Assembly (NCBI GenBank): GCA_963691655.1
Contig: OY829327.1
Location: forward strand, 69,080,079 to 69,144,078
Length of the DNA stretch: 64,000 nt
From: Toxonevra muliebris
Lineage: Eukaryota > Arthropoda > Insecta > Diptera > Pallopteridae
Reading direction: 5' to 3'
The notes beneath the pieces were generated by a model. It was given only the letters and a program-made list of their open reading frames with translations. It was not told the DNA's origin and did no database searches. The position numbers and the translations under genes are program-made. Positions within the stretch are counted from its first letter, which is position 1; the number at the start of each line of letters is the position of its first letter. Positions 24,300-37,135 of the stretch are shown here, piece by piece.

Positions 24300-27200
24300 T
24301 TCAACAGCCCAAAATGAACAGAGATGGGACAAGTGTACTTAAGGTAATTGGGAGTCGCTGAGTCCGAATCCGTGGTCCGTTTTGCTCTGCTACGTCACAA
24401 TTTTTTTTATTGACATCAAAATTTTTAAAATTGAAAAAAAAAAATTAAAAATGCAGTTTTTTTTTCATCAAAACATCCATTTTTACAAAAAAAAAAAGTT
24501 GGATTTTTTTTATTTTTAACTCTAAAAATTTAAAAATTTTTTTTTTAATTCATTAATTTTTTTTTGTAATTTTTTTCACAATAGAATTTGATGTAGTTCA
24601 ACGACTTGTTAAGTATACATAACAGCTATAATTATACGTATTATCTCTGCGGCTTTGTTATTGTTTTCCCATACAATTATCGCTGCTAGTTATACATAAC
24701 TAGAAGCAAGTGGCGAATAAAACGCAGCTATAAAATAAAAAACGTAAATACCTATGAATATAGTTTTTGGCAAGAGAAAGATTTATTTTTCAATTTTACA
24801 TCACGCGAATCTCAAAACACTAATCGGAAACAAATAGTTTGCGCAAAAATAAAACCGGTGATAGCCTACTCCAAGCTTGCTTCGAAATTTAACAACAAAA
24901 TCTGAATTAATTTTTAGGATTTAATTGTTCAAGAACACATTAAATTAAAGTCAAACTTTTATATTGCTCTGCCTTTGAACGTTGCAACGGCATTTTTCAG
25001 CGAAGACGAAGGCGTAGTTCTGCAAACGCAGTGGCTTTTAAACATTCTGTAAACGGTACAACTTATGCTGTTGTTGTTGCTTTCTTTCTCTAACTACGTA
25101 CTGAATATCTTATTCAAGTACGCCAATCGCATTCTTACATACATATCGTCGCCTGACACAGTTTGCCTTTAAACAAACCCAACATTTTAGTAACAAAAAG
25201 TTAAATTTCCTCAACGGTTTGTTATTTAATAACTGAACGCATTTGAATATTCTAAAAAAGACATTAAAGGATATGTTATCCTTATATATTTTAATTATTT
25301 TTTGGGTGTCCCTCATGCTCTGCTACACTGCTTCATTTAGGTGACGCAGAAAAATCAGATGGCGTACTTTTTTAGTTACATCATTATTTTTTTAGATATT
25401 GTTTTCTCAAAAAATATGAAATACACAAAAAATATACGACGCTACTAGGTATCAACCTTTTCTAATTGCTTAACATTTTTTTAAAATACCAAATCGTTAA
25501 CAGCTGTTGTCTCGAAAACCTATTTTTCGCACACTAGGCCCCTTTCTTCGTTCCATATCACATATGTATTTTCGATTTATCCAAAAACTATATATATAAA
25601 ATACTTGAGCGCAGAAGATTATTGTTTTTTGAAGGAATTCATAAAAACTTTTCCGTTTTCATCCAATTTGCATGTGGCGTTGATCCACGAAAAGACCGAA
25701 CTTAACTTCATTTGAGTTATTATAGCAAATACATATATTGATTTGGAATAGTAAAATCTAATTTCAAAATAGAATCAACTGAAGCTGATTTCATGAATCT
25801 TAATTAATGAAATAAACTTTTCCTGAGTCAATAAACTCAGCATTACTATATGCCTACGTTATCTTTCTTTTGAGACATGAAATCGATATCGCACTTAAGA
25901 AACAAAATCAAAGCTTTTTTTCTGATTTACCAAATCAAAAGTAGATAAGATACAAATGTCAAAATTCATGTTACGCACAAATAACGTCAATATTCCGTTG
26001 TTCATGCTAAATCTGTCTATATTATAACACGGAATCCATCTTACGTTCGATTTTTATCTACATACATTTACTTATGTACCTATAGACTTAGATGCTTCCG
26101 GTATTACATTCGAGCATATGTGTGTGTGTTTGTGTGTATTTTGTATCTTATGTATGTAAAAACAGTAGCAACAAAAATTATTGCTATGACAGTTTTGTCA
26201 AACGAAACGAAAAAAATAAGCAAAATAAAGGAACGATAGAAAAAAGAAACGATAAAAAAATACAGTAAAAGTATAAAAAAGGAAAGAAAGAAGTAGCAGG
26301 AGGAATTCAATTTCATTTCGCTAATCCATTTATCATTGAGAGCATAAGAAGGTAGTAAAGAAGTAACAAAAAGAAGAATTGTAGTAGATAGGTGGGGTGT
26401 CGAGAAGCAGGTGGGTTGATTGTACCATTGTAATTTGTAAGTATGTATGTGTGTCTGTATGTATGCATTAGCAAGAGCAATTTAGTTAATGAAATTGTTC
26501 GTACAAAAAAAAAAAAAAACAAAAAAAAAAAAAACTCCAAGTTAAAAAACAGAAGAAAAAAAAAACGAAAAATAGAATGACACAATGACACCCTGTGATA
26601 TACGACGAGGGTATACAACTGGTATTGCATTATGATTTTATGATTTTATTTATGCATATTTGAAAATGTTGAAAAATGTAAAAAATGCCCTCTCTACTGT
26701 AAAAATAATGCAGAATTGTATGTAATATGTCGATAAATGAAATGGGATTTTGTTTACATATTAATCCAAGTTTAATGGAGTGTTAAAGATTCCAAAGAAG
26801 ATGGAAAAGGCTTTTAAAATCATATGTACTCGTAACTAAATTCCACTTTTATATGTTATTCGGATGTATTCCATTTTTACAAATATATTTAAATATGTAT
26901 GTGATTTTGAAGTTATTTAAAATACTTTAAAATAGATGAGAATAGATGGAATCAAGTTATGTTATATGAGAATTAAAACACTTACGATTAAAAAAGCAGA
27001 AAATGTGTTTCTTTTTTTTAAATAAATATCTCGAGTAACACGGAATGACGTGGTAAGTAAACGAAGTACTTAAATTTATAAATTTTTGAGTATTGTACTT
27101 GTTTTTGATAAACACAACACGAAATTAAAAAAAAAAAAAAATGAATTGTGTAATGTTAACTGATGCCTTAGTAACTGAATTAAAGCTTCTCAATCCGGAC

Positions 27201-30200
27201 ATAGATTTATATTTGTATTTCACTGCATTGATTCTACTTCCAAAACCAAACCGCCACGATACCCCATTATTGATTTTTGTGATAAATAATTCTTAAAATT
27301 GAATTAAAAAATTTGAAAAATCTTTACAAGTTTCTAATATTTGGAAAGGTATTTGGGAATTACAAGTACTTTACTAAGAAAAGTTGTCTGAGAATTTTGT
27401 TAACTTTCTTACTCCGTTTCAATAAAGACAAACAATACGGAAACTTATGGAATTTGAAAAACTATTACAAATCAGTTATAAACAGCAGTGACGGATTTTA
27501 ATACGATTGTCAGATTCGCCTGTTTTATATTATTTGGTGTTCGTTCATTATGCCATGTTCTGAATTCATATCTTTGAAAGACTTTGAAATAAATTTTTAA
27601 ATATTTTTAAAAATATCTGTAAAGGTTGCAAATGCATCAATATGAAGAATAATTTAATTGATAACTTTTCCTAGTAGTTTGAAATCTAAAGAATTTAAAA
27701 TAATGTAGTCAAGAGTAAACCGAAATTCTTTTTAAAGTACAATTTTTTAATAGTGCATAGAAAAATTTAGAACAGTGTTTCCTCAATGGAACAATTTCTA
27801 AAGCCTGTATGCTATTAAAAAAAAGTGCATTCCTTGAATAAAAGGTGCTTTCATACTTTACTTTCATACATTCACACACTTAAACACACACATGAACACG
27901 CCCATTTCATCCTGTTTGCCCCTGCTTCAGTTTCTTCGACGTTTGATGTTGATTTTTATCACATTTGAACTTTGACCCAATTTCAATGGCAAACACAGGA
28001 ATACGGGTAGTTACGAGCGTATACGAGAGCTAGTAATTCAGCGGCGGGAACAAAATTGGCAGTATGAGCCTCTATCGTCATAGTTGTCGTCATTGTATAC
28101 ATATGCTCCTTCTGCCAATGAGGAACTACTGCCACAGTGCTGATTGCAAGCGGCACTTGCAACAAATTGGAGTAGTAGTGTGTAGCACAAAAATAAAAGC
28201 AGCAACTACAGAATATACATATAGAATAAAGCTGAAAAAGTAGAATCAGTTTTGCTAATAGCCTCAAGCGAGTACCAAAAATGAAGAAAAAACAGCAGAA
28301 TACAAAGCATACACGGTATATCCCCCAAAACGTGCGAGTATTAGTATGGCGGACTCAGTGTTACTCTACTATACTCTACGAGAAAAGAATTTCAACTGCT
28401 CACACTTGCATACATACACGTTCATTCAAATGTACTAGTACATACTTTATAGGTATACATATATATACATGCATATGTGTGCGTTTGTATGTAAATTTTG
28501 TTTTTCTATTTGAAGAAGATATGAACGTGCTTTTGTCCTGCAATTGCTTGGTGTACTCTGGTGTAACTGAGTGTCTTTTTCTGTGTATATGTGTGTGTGA
28601 GTGTTTAGTTTCATGGAGCATATGTCTCCAGTTAGATCGTAAGGATGGAAAAAGTAAATCTACTACTACATACATATACTATAAGTATGTATGTACCATG
28701 CACTTGTGTGCCCACATTTTTTTTTATCATTCTACTCTACATACAACATATTTTTTCCTATTGGCTCAAAGGCAAATTTTTAAGTTGTGTGCACAAATTT
28801 CGTGCACGAAGCACAATGAGTTTCTTTCTTCTTCTTCTTTTATTTTGTTGTAAGGATTTTCGGTGCAAGTGAATGACGTGCATAAAATGGGCATGAAATA
28901 ATAATTTAATAGTTGTATGTATGTATAAGAAAAAGGAATTTATAAAAACTCCAAAAAAAAGAAAAGGAAAACATGAAAATAGGGAAGTCTGCTAGGTAAC
29001 TTGAATGAAAATGTTGAAAATATTTCAAAAACTTGTATACACTTTCATAGCTATATATGGATGTACCATATGTATGTATATACAATATACTGTATAGTTG
29101 AATACTATCAAATTAGGCGAAAAAAGGAAGATTTTTAGAAAAACTTCAGTTTACTTTGACTATGTAGAAAGTTTCTACTAGAAAGCCATGCAACAAATTG
29201 GCACATTTTTCTCACTACCTCCACGTCTCCGTCCATTGAATTTGGTCGTACTGCGAATAAGGTATTTACTTTATTTTGATTTCTACTTCCTGATGTTTCT
29301 TGAATGCTTTAACTGCAGAAAGAAATTTGTTCTGAAAATGGAACAGAACGAATCGTTTTGCAGAATGGCTTGCTTCTGAAAGTGAAAATTTTTATTTATT
29401 TTACTTTCAACTGTTTTTAAATTTGAATATTCTATTATTTCCAGAGCATGAAAAGAAAAATTTTGTTTTTAAATTCTCTGCTTTGAATTGTGGATGAATG
29501 AGACAACACTTTTGCGGTCCGATAAACAGTCAAGAATGCTAACAAATCGAAAAGAGAAAGCTCAGAAAAGTCTTTAATCATTCCCACAAACATATAAAAA
29601 ATAACTTTATGAAATCAAATAATATTTAAAGACATGATTTTTTAAAGATCTTAAATTTGGATCGTATATTGCGATTTAACAGAATTTTTCTGACAAAAAA
29701 TTGTTTCGAATACATATATGTAAATAGAAATATAATGCAAAAATAATAATTTACTTGCCCCGAAAGATGTTCAACCTCAGAAGACAAAAGTCTGAATTTG
29801 AAACGAATTTGCGATGATGGCCCATGCCGATCTTTTAGATATTAGAATTATATTAGAATAAGTAGAATCTTTTCAACGCTTTTTTTTCGGCATTCTTCGC
29901 TATTTATAGGGCCCCAAAATTGTTAATAAAATAAATATTAATTTATGTTATAACAGTTTTTATTTTGTATTTGATGAAAGTATAAATCCAGTGATTAAGT
30001 CTGTGATACCGGGATCGAAATTTAAATTGCCAATCCCGAAAACTCAACCCCGATGTATGTATGAATTTCAAAAAATCCTTTACATACATATATCAAATAT
30101 TTCACGTCAACAAGATTACCTCTCTAACGAAAATTCTGCTGAATGGTGGCTCAGAGACTCGTCTATGATCTCGGAAGAAGTATAGCTTTTTGAAAAATTC

Positions 30201-30320
30201 TAAAAGCTATAAAAATTGCATGGCATGATTGTATTGAAATCGAAGAATGGGGAGACCCGAAAGTCAGACACTGTGACCTATAAGATTTTTTGTACCAAAG
30301 TTTTGGTGCCGTGAGGTTGA
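24300..30320. other. Long AT-rich spacer, no gene seen
   Basis: Poly(T)/poly(A) runs near 24400-24580 and 26507-26535 and TACATA repeats are visible. The longest frame (28281-28853, 190 codons) is rich in Cys, Tyr and Ser, overlaps simple repeats and shows no recognisable domain, so it is not called. A large intron is possible, but no exon borders were found. Confidence 0.5.
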
Positions 30321-30328
30321 GGGTTTGA

Positions 30329-30437
30329 CTATCGATATGAAATGAATAAGGATTAAGGAAGTGTACAAGTGCACCTCTTGGTAGGCAATAGCAAAATCAC
30401 CAAGTGATAACAAATTACCATATCGCCATTCAGAACG
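30329..30437 (+). mobile_element. Old fragment of the tRNA-derived SINE body
   Basis: Sequence from CTATCGATATGAAATG through GTGTACAAGTGCAC, CTTGGTAGGCAATAGCAAAA and CGCCATTCAGAACG follows the body of the SINE at 34606-34919 (minus strand), with scattered changes and gaps. The tRNA-like head and the LINE-like tail are not recognisable here. Confidence 0.65.
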
Positions 30438-30439
30438 TT

Positions 30440-31885
30440 ATGGAAACAATCAATAAAATATATAGAACAAGCGTTTGTTTCAGTACACCTGTAGCTTGTA
30501 ATGTTTCAACAGAGATCAGCGATTTTATTTTTGTTTACATTATTTTTTAAGAATTCTGGGCTATAATTTGCTCTAGAAAAATATTCGTAGTGAAATGTTA
30601 TTTTTTTTATTAAGAACGAAATGACGTTAAAATATAATTTTTAAAATATTTCATAAATAATTTAAGTTAATCATTTTATGGAATGCATTAAAATATTCGT
30701 AAATATATTGATGTATATATAAATTTAAATTTATTATGAAATAAATATGGCAGACATTATAGCATTTTAATGCACTGAAAAGATATCTAACAATTATTCA
30801 ATGATTTTTATTTCATTTCCAGCAAAAAATGACTATCAAAAATTTTTATTTCTAAATGATTATTCTACAATCTTTTTCAACCAAAACAATAAACCACATA
30901 CGTACATAGTAAATGTATATTTAAAAAAAATTAAAGTGCATTAAAGTGCATTCAAGAAAAAATTCACAAAGCGTTGAAACCGGCAGACCATGAAACAAAA
31001 AAAGGCAACCTAAACGTACTTATGCTGTAGTGGAGTTATATATATTTATTAGTATTCGAGTTGCAAAACTGAGTATAAGAGAATGTAGATGAGTAGACTA
31101 CATGCTCATTTATTATACTGGACATAGAACATACCCCAGCAAACAGTTTTTGAAACGAATTTCAGGGGGAAATTCAATGAATTAATTTGTACTTGTATCG
31201 ACATTCGACAAAAATGGATCTTAGTGCATAAAAAACAAGCAATGCCGTAGGTTAATTGAAAAGGAGTAATCAAAATGAGTGAGATATTTATCGGCCTATT
31301 TGCTGGCGAGTTACCCTTTCCCTGGGTCTCGGGAAGTCTAAAAGGTTCTTTTTTATCATTGCTCACCTACTATTTGAATCCTTTTTCAAATTTTTTTATG
31401 GGACAACAGTCCATGGAGGACCTAGACCAAGCTTTTAGCATTTATTAATGTTGTGTGAGTTGTATTTATACGTGTAAAAGTTGAGACTACAAGATTTTTG
31501 GCTGCCCTCCCCAAAACCGGGGAAAACGAAACGCATTGTAAATTTTTCATCTTCATTATTATTACATGTTTATAAACAAATGATTTTTTTTTTTTAAATT
31601 ATAACGAAATTGCTTGTGAATTTTCAGGGGCAACTTGCTTTATTTTCAATACAAGTTGTTTTGATTGCGGGAGAAATTGAACAGTAAATTACTCGATTTT
31701 TAGCCGTCATATTTTCCTGAATGCTATTGAATTTAATTTTCGATAGTTCCTAATGATTTTAAGAATTATTCCAATTATTCTCGAAAAAATGTTTCAATTA
31801 CTCTCAATTTTTTTAACAAATTTTTTAGTGATTTTTAGCAAACTTAATGAACGTTTATAGTCAAAACAACAATAGTGTATTTAGA
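30440..31885. other. AT-rich spacer, no gene seen
   Basis: An 86-codon minus frame at 31106-31366 was inspected; it has no recognised domain and is not called. Confidence 0.5.
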
Positions 31886-31891
31886 GACAGA

Positions 31892-31942
31892 CAAATCAGA
31901 CGTCCGTTTCGGAATCCGCCACGATTCTTCGTTAGTGGGTTT
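31892..31942 (-). ncRNA. Hammerhead-ribozyme-like motif, copy C
   Basis: Minus strand: core CTAACGA (consensus CTGATGA, two changes), stem II (A)GAATC-GTGGCG-GATTC(C) with five of six pairs, intact GAAAC, loop GGAC, GTC cleavage triplet (31899-31901) and TGATTTG. Stem I is weak because the 5' strand reads AAACCCA. The similarity with copy D continues about 20 bases on each side (AAGAACTATCACTAAA upstream; GTCTCT..A.ACACT.TTGTTGT downstream), so both are copies of one longer repeat. Confidence 0.55.
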
Positions 31943-31949
31943 AGTGATA

Positions 31950-32490
31950 GTTCTTATAGACCTTTCAACATCCTATAAAAGTTACTAATATTTGAAATCG
32001 TAGTCCAGAATTATAAGCTTTTTATTTCAAATATTTTCACTTTTAGCCTGTTAAATATAACTTAAATAAAAACTAGAGATATGAACTAAGGCCATGTCTA
32101 TGAAAAATTAACACTTATATTTAATTTTCATAGTCTGTTAAATATCGATTTTTAGTTTTTAATTCTTAAATATAAATATCAAAGCCTATTTTCCTCATTT
32201 CATGGGGGAAAGCTGTTTTATCTCACCCGCAAGATTTCATCTCTCCCCGAATTATTATTATTTTTTTTTAATTCGAAAACAATGATAAAACATCGAAATT
32301 GTATCGCGAAATTTTTAGTCAACGGTTCGAACTAAAGTTTAGTACATTACGTGGACACTTATAACAATTTCCTTTAAGTTTGTGATTAATTAAAAAAAAA
32401 AAACGGTTCCATCTCTCTCGAAATTACCTTATTATTCCTAAAAGAAACTGATTACTTGGGCCCGGAATCCGTACTCTCTGTCGTTTACAG
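31950..32490. other. AT-rich spacer, no gene seen
   Basis: Nothing was recognised upstream (in minus-strand sense) of the ribozyme-like motif that would identify its parent element. Confidence 0.5.
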
Positions 32491-32499
32491 CCATCCAGA

Positions 32500-32830
32500 T
32501 CACCATTAATTAATCACTTAACAGAAAGAGCTACAGACAGCTGGTGAAGTTATTCCCAGATCACTTCTCTTGCGCCAAACATTTAAATTAGATTGGTATG
32601 GGAACCAGAGACTTTCTGTGCTGCTCGGTGGGAAGAATATGGAGAGACGACTGACCACTTTCTTAGTATTTGACCTGCTTTCTGTTGTCCAGAGCTAGCC
32701 TATTTTCAATGGAGTGTTGAGAGACGAACACCTGATCTCTCTAACACCGCAGGATATGCTCAGGTTTTTTTTAATAAGTCTAGTAGATTTAAAGAATAGC
32801 AAAATGGAACATAGGATACAGAACAATGAA
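32500..32830 (+). pseudogene. LINE ORF2 C-terminal fragment
   Basis: Plus-strand frames give ARWEEYGETTDHFL (about 32620-32662) and then, after a break, RDEHLISLTPQDMLRFF (about 32717-32770). This order follows the C-terminal tail of Jockey/I-type LINE ORF2, where a Cys/His cluster is followed by L..LT..DIL.F. Frames shift between blocks, and no 3' tail or target duplication was found. Confidence 0.55.
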
Positions 32831-32849
32831 CGTAACACTTGCCTGAATG

Positions 32850-34590
32850 GAGTATTCTTGAACAGTTATTTTTGCCCTTCTAATAAAAAAATCTATTTGA
32901 ATGAGAAAATTCGTTTGAAATTGCATAGAACCCAAAATTTTTGTTTTTGTTCATATTTTATACCATTTTGAATAAGAAGCTTGAAGGGAAAATCTTCAAG
33001 TGACCACATGACCAAATGAAAGCATATGTGTATTTTAACTTTATGTAGATAGTATGACTAATACCATAAAAGTTTACGAGTACATACATATGGTATATAA
33101 AATATATCCTCACTACAGCAATAAAAACTTGATATATATATGTGTATATATAAATATGTATATATGTGCGTAAATACATATATACCTAGAAACATATACA
33201 AAAATCGATTAAACAAATGCAGACACTTTTCGTACTTACCAAGAACGTTAGCGTTTCTATGTTACACAACACTGCCTTAGTAATTGACACTAATCGAATA
33301 AAGTACTTTTTTTTGTTGTTTTACTGCAAAAAAAAAAAAAAAACTTTGTTTCCAATTTATTATTAGGAATTTACAGTTTCTTTGCGCATTTTTACAGTAA
33401 ATTTTTTACATATTTTTCTAGTAAAAGTTTTTATTTTAAAGAATTTTTCACTCAAGGACATCGTAGAGCACTAGTAGGTACTTAAAACAGTTTGCAGTTT
33501 GTTGCTTTTTATTTTTATTATTAACATTTATTTTTTAGAATGTTTGCTTTATTGTGAAAAGGAATAAAGCTTATGTCACCATATTCAACACATGATTGTC
33601 TGCGCCCAAAATTATGCAAATTTCCATAACATCTCTTTCTGTGTTAATGGATTCTTTAGGGTTTTTTGTTTTTTTGTTTTCATAAAACACATAAAAAAAA
33701 CCCAGAAAAAAGGAAAGAAAAAACTATTTTAGTCTGAATTTTCCACTTAATATCAGGAAGAGCGAAAATTTTTTCGAGAAACACACGCGCTTTCCTTTGC
33801 GTTCGCAGGACGACTATTGTTTTGGGTGTTGCCTTAGCGTATCCTAGCAATTGGCTAAAATTGATATTCAGTTGTATTTCAGGTATAGTATGTGTGTGTA
33901 CACATATTTATATTGCGTTGTTGCCATTGTTATTATTGGTCGTTGTTTGAGTTGTTACTATTTGGTTGTCATGACTCCATTTTGGTAATAACAAATACTT
34001 GTATCTACAACTTGCTGGTGGCATGAGTTTTAGTTCGTATCTAAGTATGAGTATAAAATTATTTTAATGGTGTACCTGCGTCGTTCTTAGGCGATTGTGA
34101 TACAGTTAATGGATTTTTATTTTCTATGCTGAAACCTTTTTAGTAAAGAATTTCCATTTTATTCTTGTGCTGATTGCGTTTTTTTTATTTCAATTAGTTT
34201 CGATATTTAACTATAAAATGAAATAACTTTGTAGGCAACATTTGTATCAAATTTTGGTTACGTTAAAATCCTTGGTTAATCGTTTTGTAATGGTTGCCTT
34301 TTTAGAGAGGTACAGTAGGCAAATTTGTACATTTGCGTTGCAATTGAAGCTCAAGAAGATCCCTTTCCAATATCATACATAGGTAAATATTTCACTCTCT
34401 TCTTAGGGATATAAAAAAAGGTTATCGTTAACATAGTATTTTATAAAAGTTTAGAGGAGGAAAACCCAATGTTAGGCATTACGATCTGAAAGATGCTTAG
34501 TGCCAAACTCCAATTACGGATAAATACACCCATGGTAATAAATAAACTTCCATTATAAAATATTCAGTGGAAATTCATTATTTCAATAAA
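32850..34590. other. AT-rich spacer, no gene seen
   Basis: (TA)n-rich sequence near 33090-33190 and a poly(A) run near 33328-33342. No coding sequence was recognised. Confidence 0.5.
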
Positions 34591-34605
34591 TTAAAGGTTT
34601 TGTTA

Positions 34606-34919
34606 GGTTAGGTTAGGTTGGAGTGGCTGTCGAGAGACACACTTAGGCCTGAACGGCCCATTGTGATACCACATAGTTGGACCTACAGTTTAACGCCGAT
34701 TCCGAACGGCGGTGTGGCAATTTTTTATCGGCTTGGTGGTTTTGCCATTACCAACCAATGTGTGCACTTGTACACTATCTTATAATTCTCATACACTTCA
34801 TATTGATAGTGAATATAAGAAAGTTATGAAAATTAACCACCAGACGAAGACGGGAATCGAACCCGAACCTCCCAGATGAAAGTCTAGTGCACTATCCACT
34901 AGGCTATCGAAGTCGTCCG
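34606..34919 (-). mobile_element. tRNA-derived SINE with a LINE-type 3' tail
   Basis: A 314-bp retroposon flanked by an 11-bp duplication, AGGTTTTGTTA (34595-34605 and 34920-34930). On the minus strand the 5' head (about 34918-34840) is tRNA-like, closest to tRNA-Glu(UUC) in the A-box, CTTTCAT anticodon loop and T-arm. A unique ~150-bp body follows. The last ~75 bp (TGTGGTATCACAATGGGCC ... CCACTCCAACCTAACC) match the 3' end of the LINE at 35917-37125. Shared tails usually mean the LINE reverse transcriptase mobilises the SINE. The intact target duplication suggests a fairly recent insertion. Confidence 0.88.
34853..34906 (-). promoter_or_regulatory. Internal Pol III promoter (A and B boxes) of the SINE
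   Basis: A box TAGCCTAGTGG (34896-34906) and B box GGTTCGATTCC (34853-34863) on the minus strand, with spacing as in a tRNA gene. The outer GACGA and TCGTC segments can still pair like a partial acceptor stem. It is a SINE head and not a free tRNA gene. Confidence 0.75.
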
Positions 34920-35142
34920 AGGTTTTGTTAACTCCTTTGTATATATTTTATCCTGCGGCGTATTAATACAAAAAACTTTCATTTCTTAATGTCCTTGTCT
35001 CGATTTAATTTGAATTTAAATGTTTAACCAGAAGGAAATAATTATACTTCCAAAATTTCACGGAAAACACATAGCAGGCATTGGACAACATTCCAACATA
35101 AGTCATTTGAAAAATTTTACTTTTAAGTCATTGTCAAGAAAA

Positions 35143-35906
35143 ATGGGGCATGGTAATCCATATCATGCGAACGAAATTGGAAAAATAATGCCTCATAAAA
35201 AGTGGGGAATGTCTAATCACGAAATTGCATGTAGGCGTGTTAAAAGTAAAAAAAAAAGTTAATAAAGTAAAGCGACTTGGACGACTTCTAATCATGAATA
35301 CACTTAAAAAACAAAGCTTCAAAAAATTTTTTATATCTGAAATTCAAAGTGATTTGGATTTAGATATTTTCACAAGACGTATTGGAAACATTTTGCATCA
35401 TTGTAAACATCTTACAATAAGGATTAGCTTCCCGTTAAGAGTCATCACAAAAAGGCATGTTTCGAATTTGCAGCATTACATTTGTAGTGGATCGGTCAAT
35501 GCGACACGATTATTTTTCGCAACGAAAAACGTTCATATTAGATGTTTGCGACTGTTATAACCTTTTTTGGTACTATATATTTAAAAAAGAATTATTCAGA
35601 AATTACCAAGGTAGGTTTGGTTCTTCAAACAAAATGTTAACATTACTCGCCAGAATTAAAATGAACTCCCATGACTATCTACCTCTTCTGGAATATTTAT
35701 GTTGAAATAAATAAGTGCAACATAATATTCAATAAGACAACACTTTTATGTATCAAGCAGCAGTCGCAAGTGAATGTTTCATGGAGATAAATTTTGAAAT
35801 AATGAAGTATCCCGCTTCAAGTCTGGACTTGAGCCCCATGGAAAATTCTTGAAGTGATTTTTTTAACCAGATTTGTTCACGTGGTAATTAGATTTCCAGT
35901 TTAAAT
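35143..35906 (+). pseudogene. Tc1-like transposase pseudogene, part 1
   Basis: Begins with MGHGNPYHANEIGKIMPHKK and SNHEIACRR, the usual Tc1-family N-terminal helix-turn-helix. It continues with KRLGRLLIMNTLKKQSFKKFF, VITKRHVSN, a FWYYIFKKELFR..FGSSNKML block, MNSHDYLPLLEYL (about 35660-35700), and LDLSPMEN (about 35824-35850) at the usual SPDLNPIEN catalytic site. Frameshifts and stops separate the blocks. The similarity resumes after the LINE at 37136, so the LINE jumped into this already present element. No terminal inverted repeats were recognised. Confidence 0.8.
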
Positions 35907-35916
35907 TAATTACGCA

Positions 35917-36527
35917 CGAAAGCTCTCTTCACAATCCTTCATTGGTTGCCAACCTCACTTCTGGTCAAGCAACAAGCTAAGTGCTCTGCTGTCAGACTCA
36001 GTGCCCTAACTCGCTGGACCCGGTCAAACCTGGGCCATGCCAAGATTTTAATCCACGATACGTCCGTACCAACTAACGTAGACTACATTTGCTCTGCCCC
36101 TAATTTAAACCACACGGTCTTCACCCATATCCCCAGTAGAGAGGAATGGGTTAATGACGAGGTGGTCACTGACAATTTAATTGACATCTATACAGATGGA
36201 TCCAAATCGGAGGAAAGAGTCGGCTGTGGCATCTTCTCTAGTAAGTTAGATCTCAGACTCTCTTTCCGACTTCCTGATCATTGCAGCGTCTTTCAGGCGG
36301 AAGTAATGGCTATCTATCAAGCGTCCAAGTGGATTATTCGCAACGATTCATTCGATACGAATATCCGCATCTACACGGACAGCCAAGCAGCAATCAAGTC
36401 CCTTGCCGGTGTTTTCACTACATCAAAGCTTGTTCTCGACTGCCGATCTTCACTCAACATTTTGTCGAGTCACTCTCAGGTCCACCTATATTGGGTGCCT
36501 GGACATATTGATATTTCAGGTAACTGA
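35917..36527 (+). pseudogene. LINE ORF2 RNase H region
   Basis: An open frame from the truncation point (ALFTILHWLPTSLLVKQQA..) leads into RNase H: IDIYTDGSKSEERVGCGIF with the first Asp (about 36180-36240), FQAEVMAIYQASKW with Glu (about 36290-36335), IYTDSQAAIKSL with the second Asp (about 36370-36406), and YWVPGHIDISGN with the His box (about 36488-36524). A TGA at 36525-36527 ends the frame exactly where family members normally read N-E-x-A-D. The remaining ORF2 follows in another frame. Confidence 0.88.
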
Positions 36528-36601
36528 AATCCGACGAGTTAGCAAAACAGGGCTCGCAACTTACAGATATATCACCTACCTGCACCATTGGTGTCCCTCT
36601 T

Positions 36602-37027
36602 ATGTCTATTAAATTAGCCATTAAGCAAAACTACCTTGAGGAAGCAAAAAGATCCTGGGTAGCGGAGCATACCTGTGGTATTACCAGGCTAACATGGACC
36701 ACTATGGACAATAGACGTACTAGACAGCTACTCAACCTAAGCAGAAGCTCCATCAGCATAACGACTTTGGTGCTCACGGGACACTGCATAATGGGGAGAC
36801 ATGCTGCAAGACTTGGACTGCCATTCAATGACTTCTGTCGGGGCTGCGGCTCTGAGGAGGAGGAAGAAACAGTCCTCCATTTCATGTGCGAACGCCCATC
36901 CCTGGCCAAGAGGAGACTAAAACTCCTGGGCTCACCTTTCTTCACTAGTCTGCCCGAGTTATCTTCCATAAATATTAAGGACATAGCCAGATTCATTATG
37001 GAATCCTCATGGTTCTCCACTCCGTAA
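36602..37027 (+). pseudogene. LINE ORF2 C-terminal domain with Cys/His cluster
   Basis: A 141-codon frame continuing the same ORF2. It contains TLVLTGHCIMGRHAARLGLP (about 36764-36823) and a zinc-knuckle-like FCRGCGSEEEEETVLHFMC (CxxC...HxxC, about 36833-36889), as in the C-termini of Jockey-type LINEs. It ends at TAA 37025-37027, just before the 3' UTR. Separated from the RNase H part by one stop and a frameshift; otherwise well preserved. Confidence 0.85.
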
Positions 37028-37135
37028 ATGGGGGAGTCGCGCCGTACTGTGGTATCACAATGAGCCTAATTATGTGCTTAAGTGTGCTTTCAAGCAGAAG
37101 GCTGCCACTCCAACCTAACCTAACCTAATTACGCA

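Larger units (their letters stand above)
35917..37125 (+). mobile_element. 5'-truncated Jockey-like LINE with TSDs
   Basis: A 1.2-kb LINE 3' end flanked by the perfect 10-bp duplication TAATTACGCA (35907-35916 and 37126-37135). It contains the ORF2 RNase H and C-terminal region (annotated separately), then a short 3' UTR from about 37028 ending in CCAACCTAACC and further CCTAA units that merge into the duplication. The 3' UTR matches the 89-bp copy at 47366-47454 and the SINE tail. This is the best-preserved LINE in the window. Confidence 0.9.

Noticed and set aside
28281..28853. 190-codon plus-strand open frame
   Set aside because: Composition is Cys/Tyr/Ser-rich and follows simple repeats; opposite-strand frames are equally open; no domain or start context.
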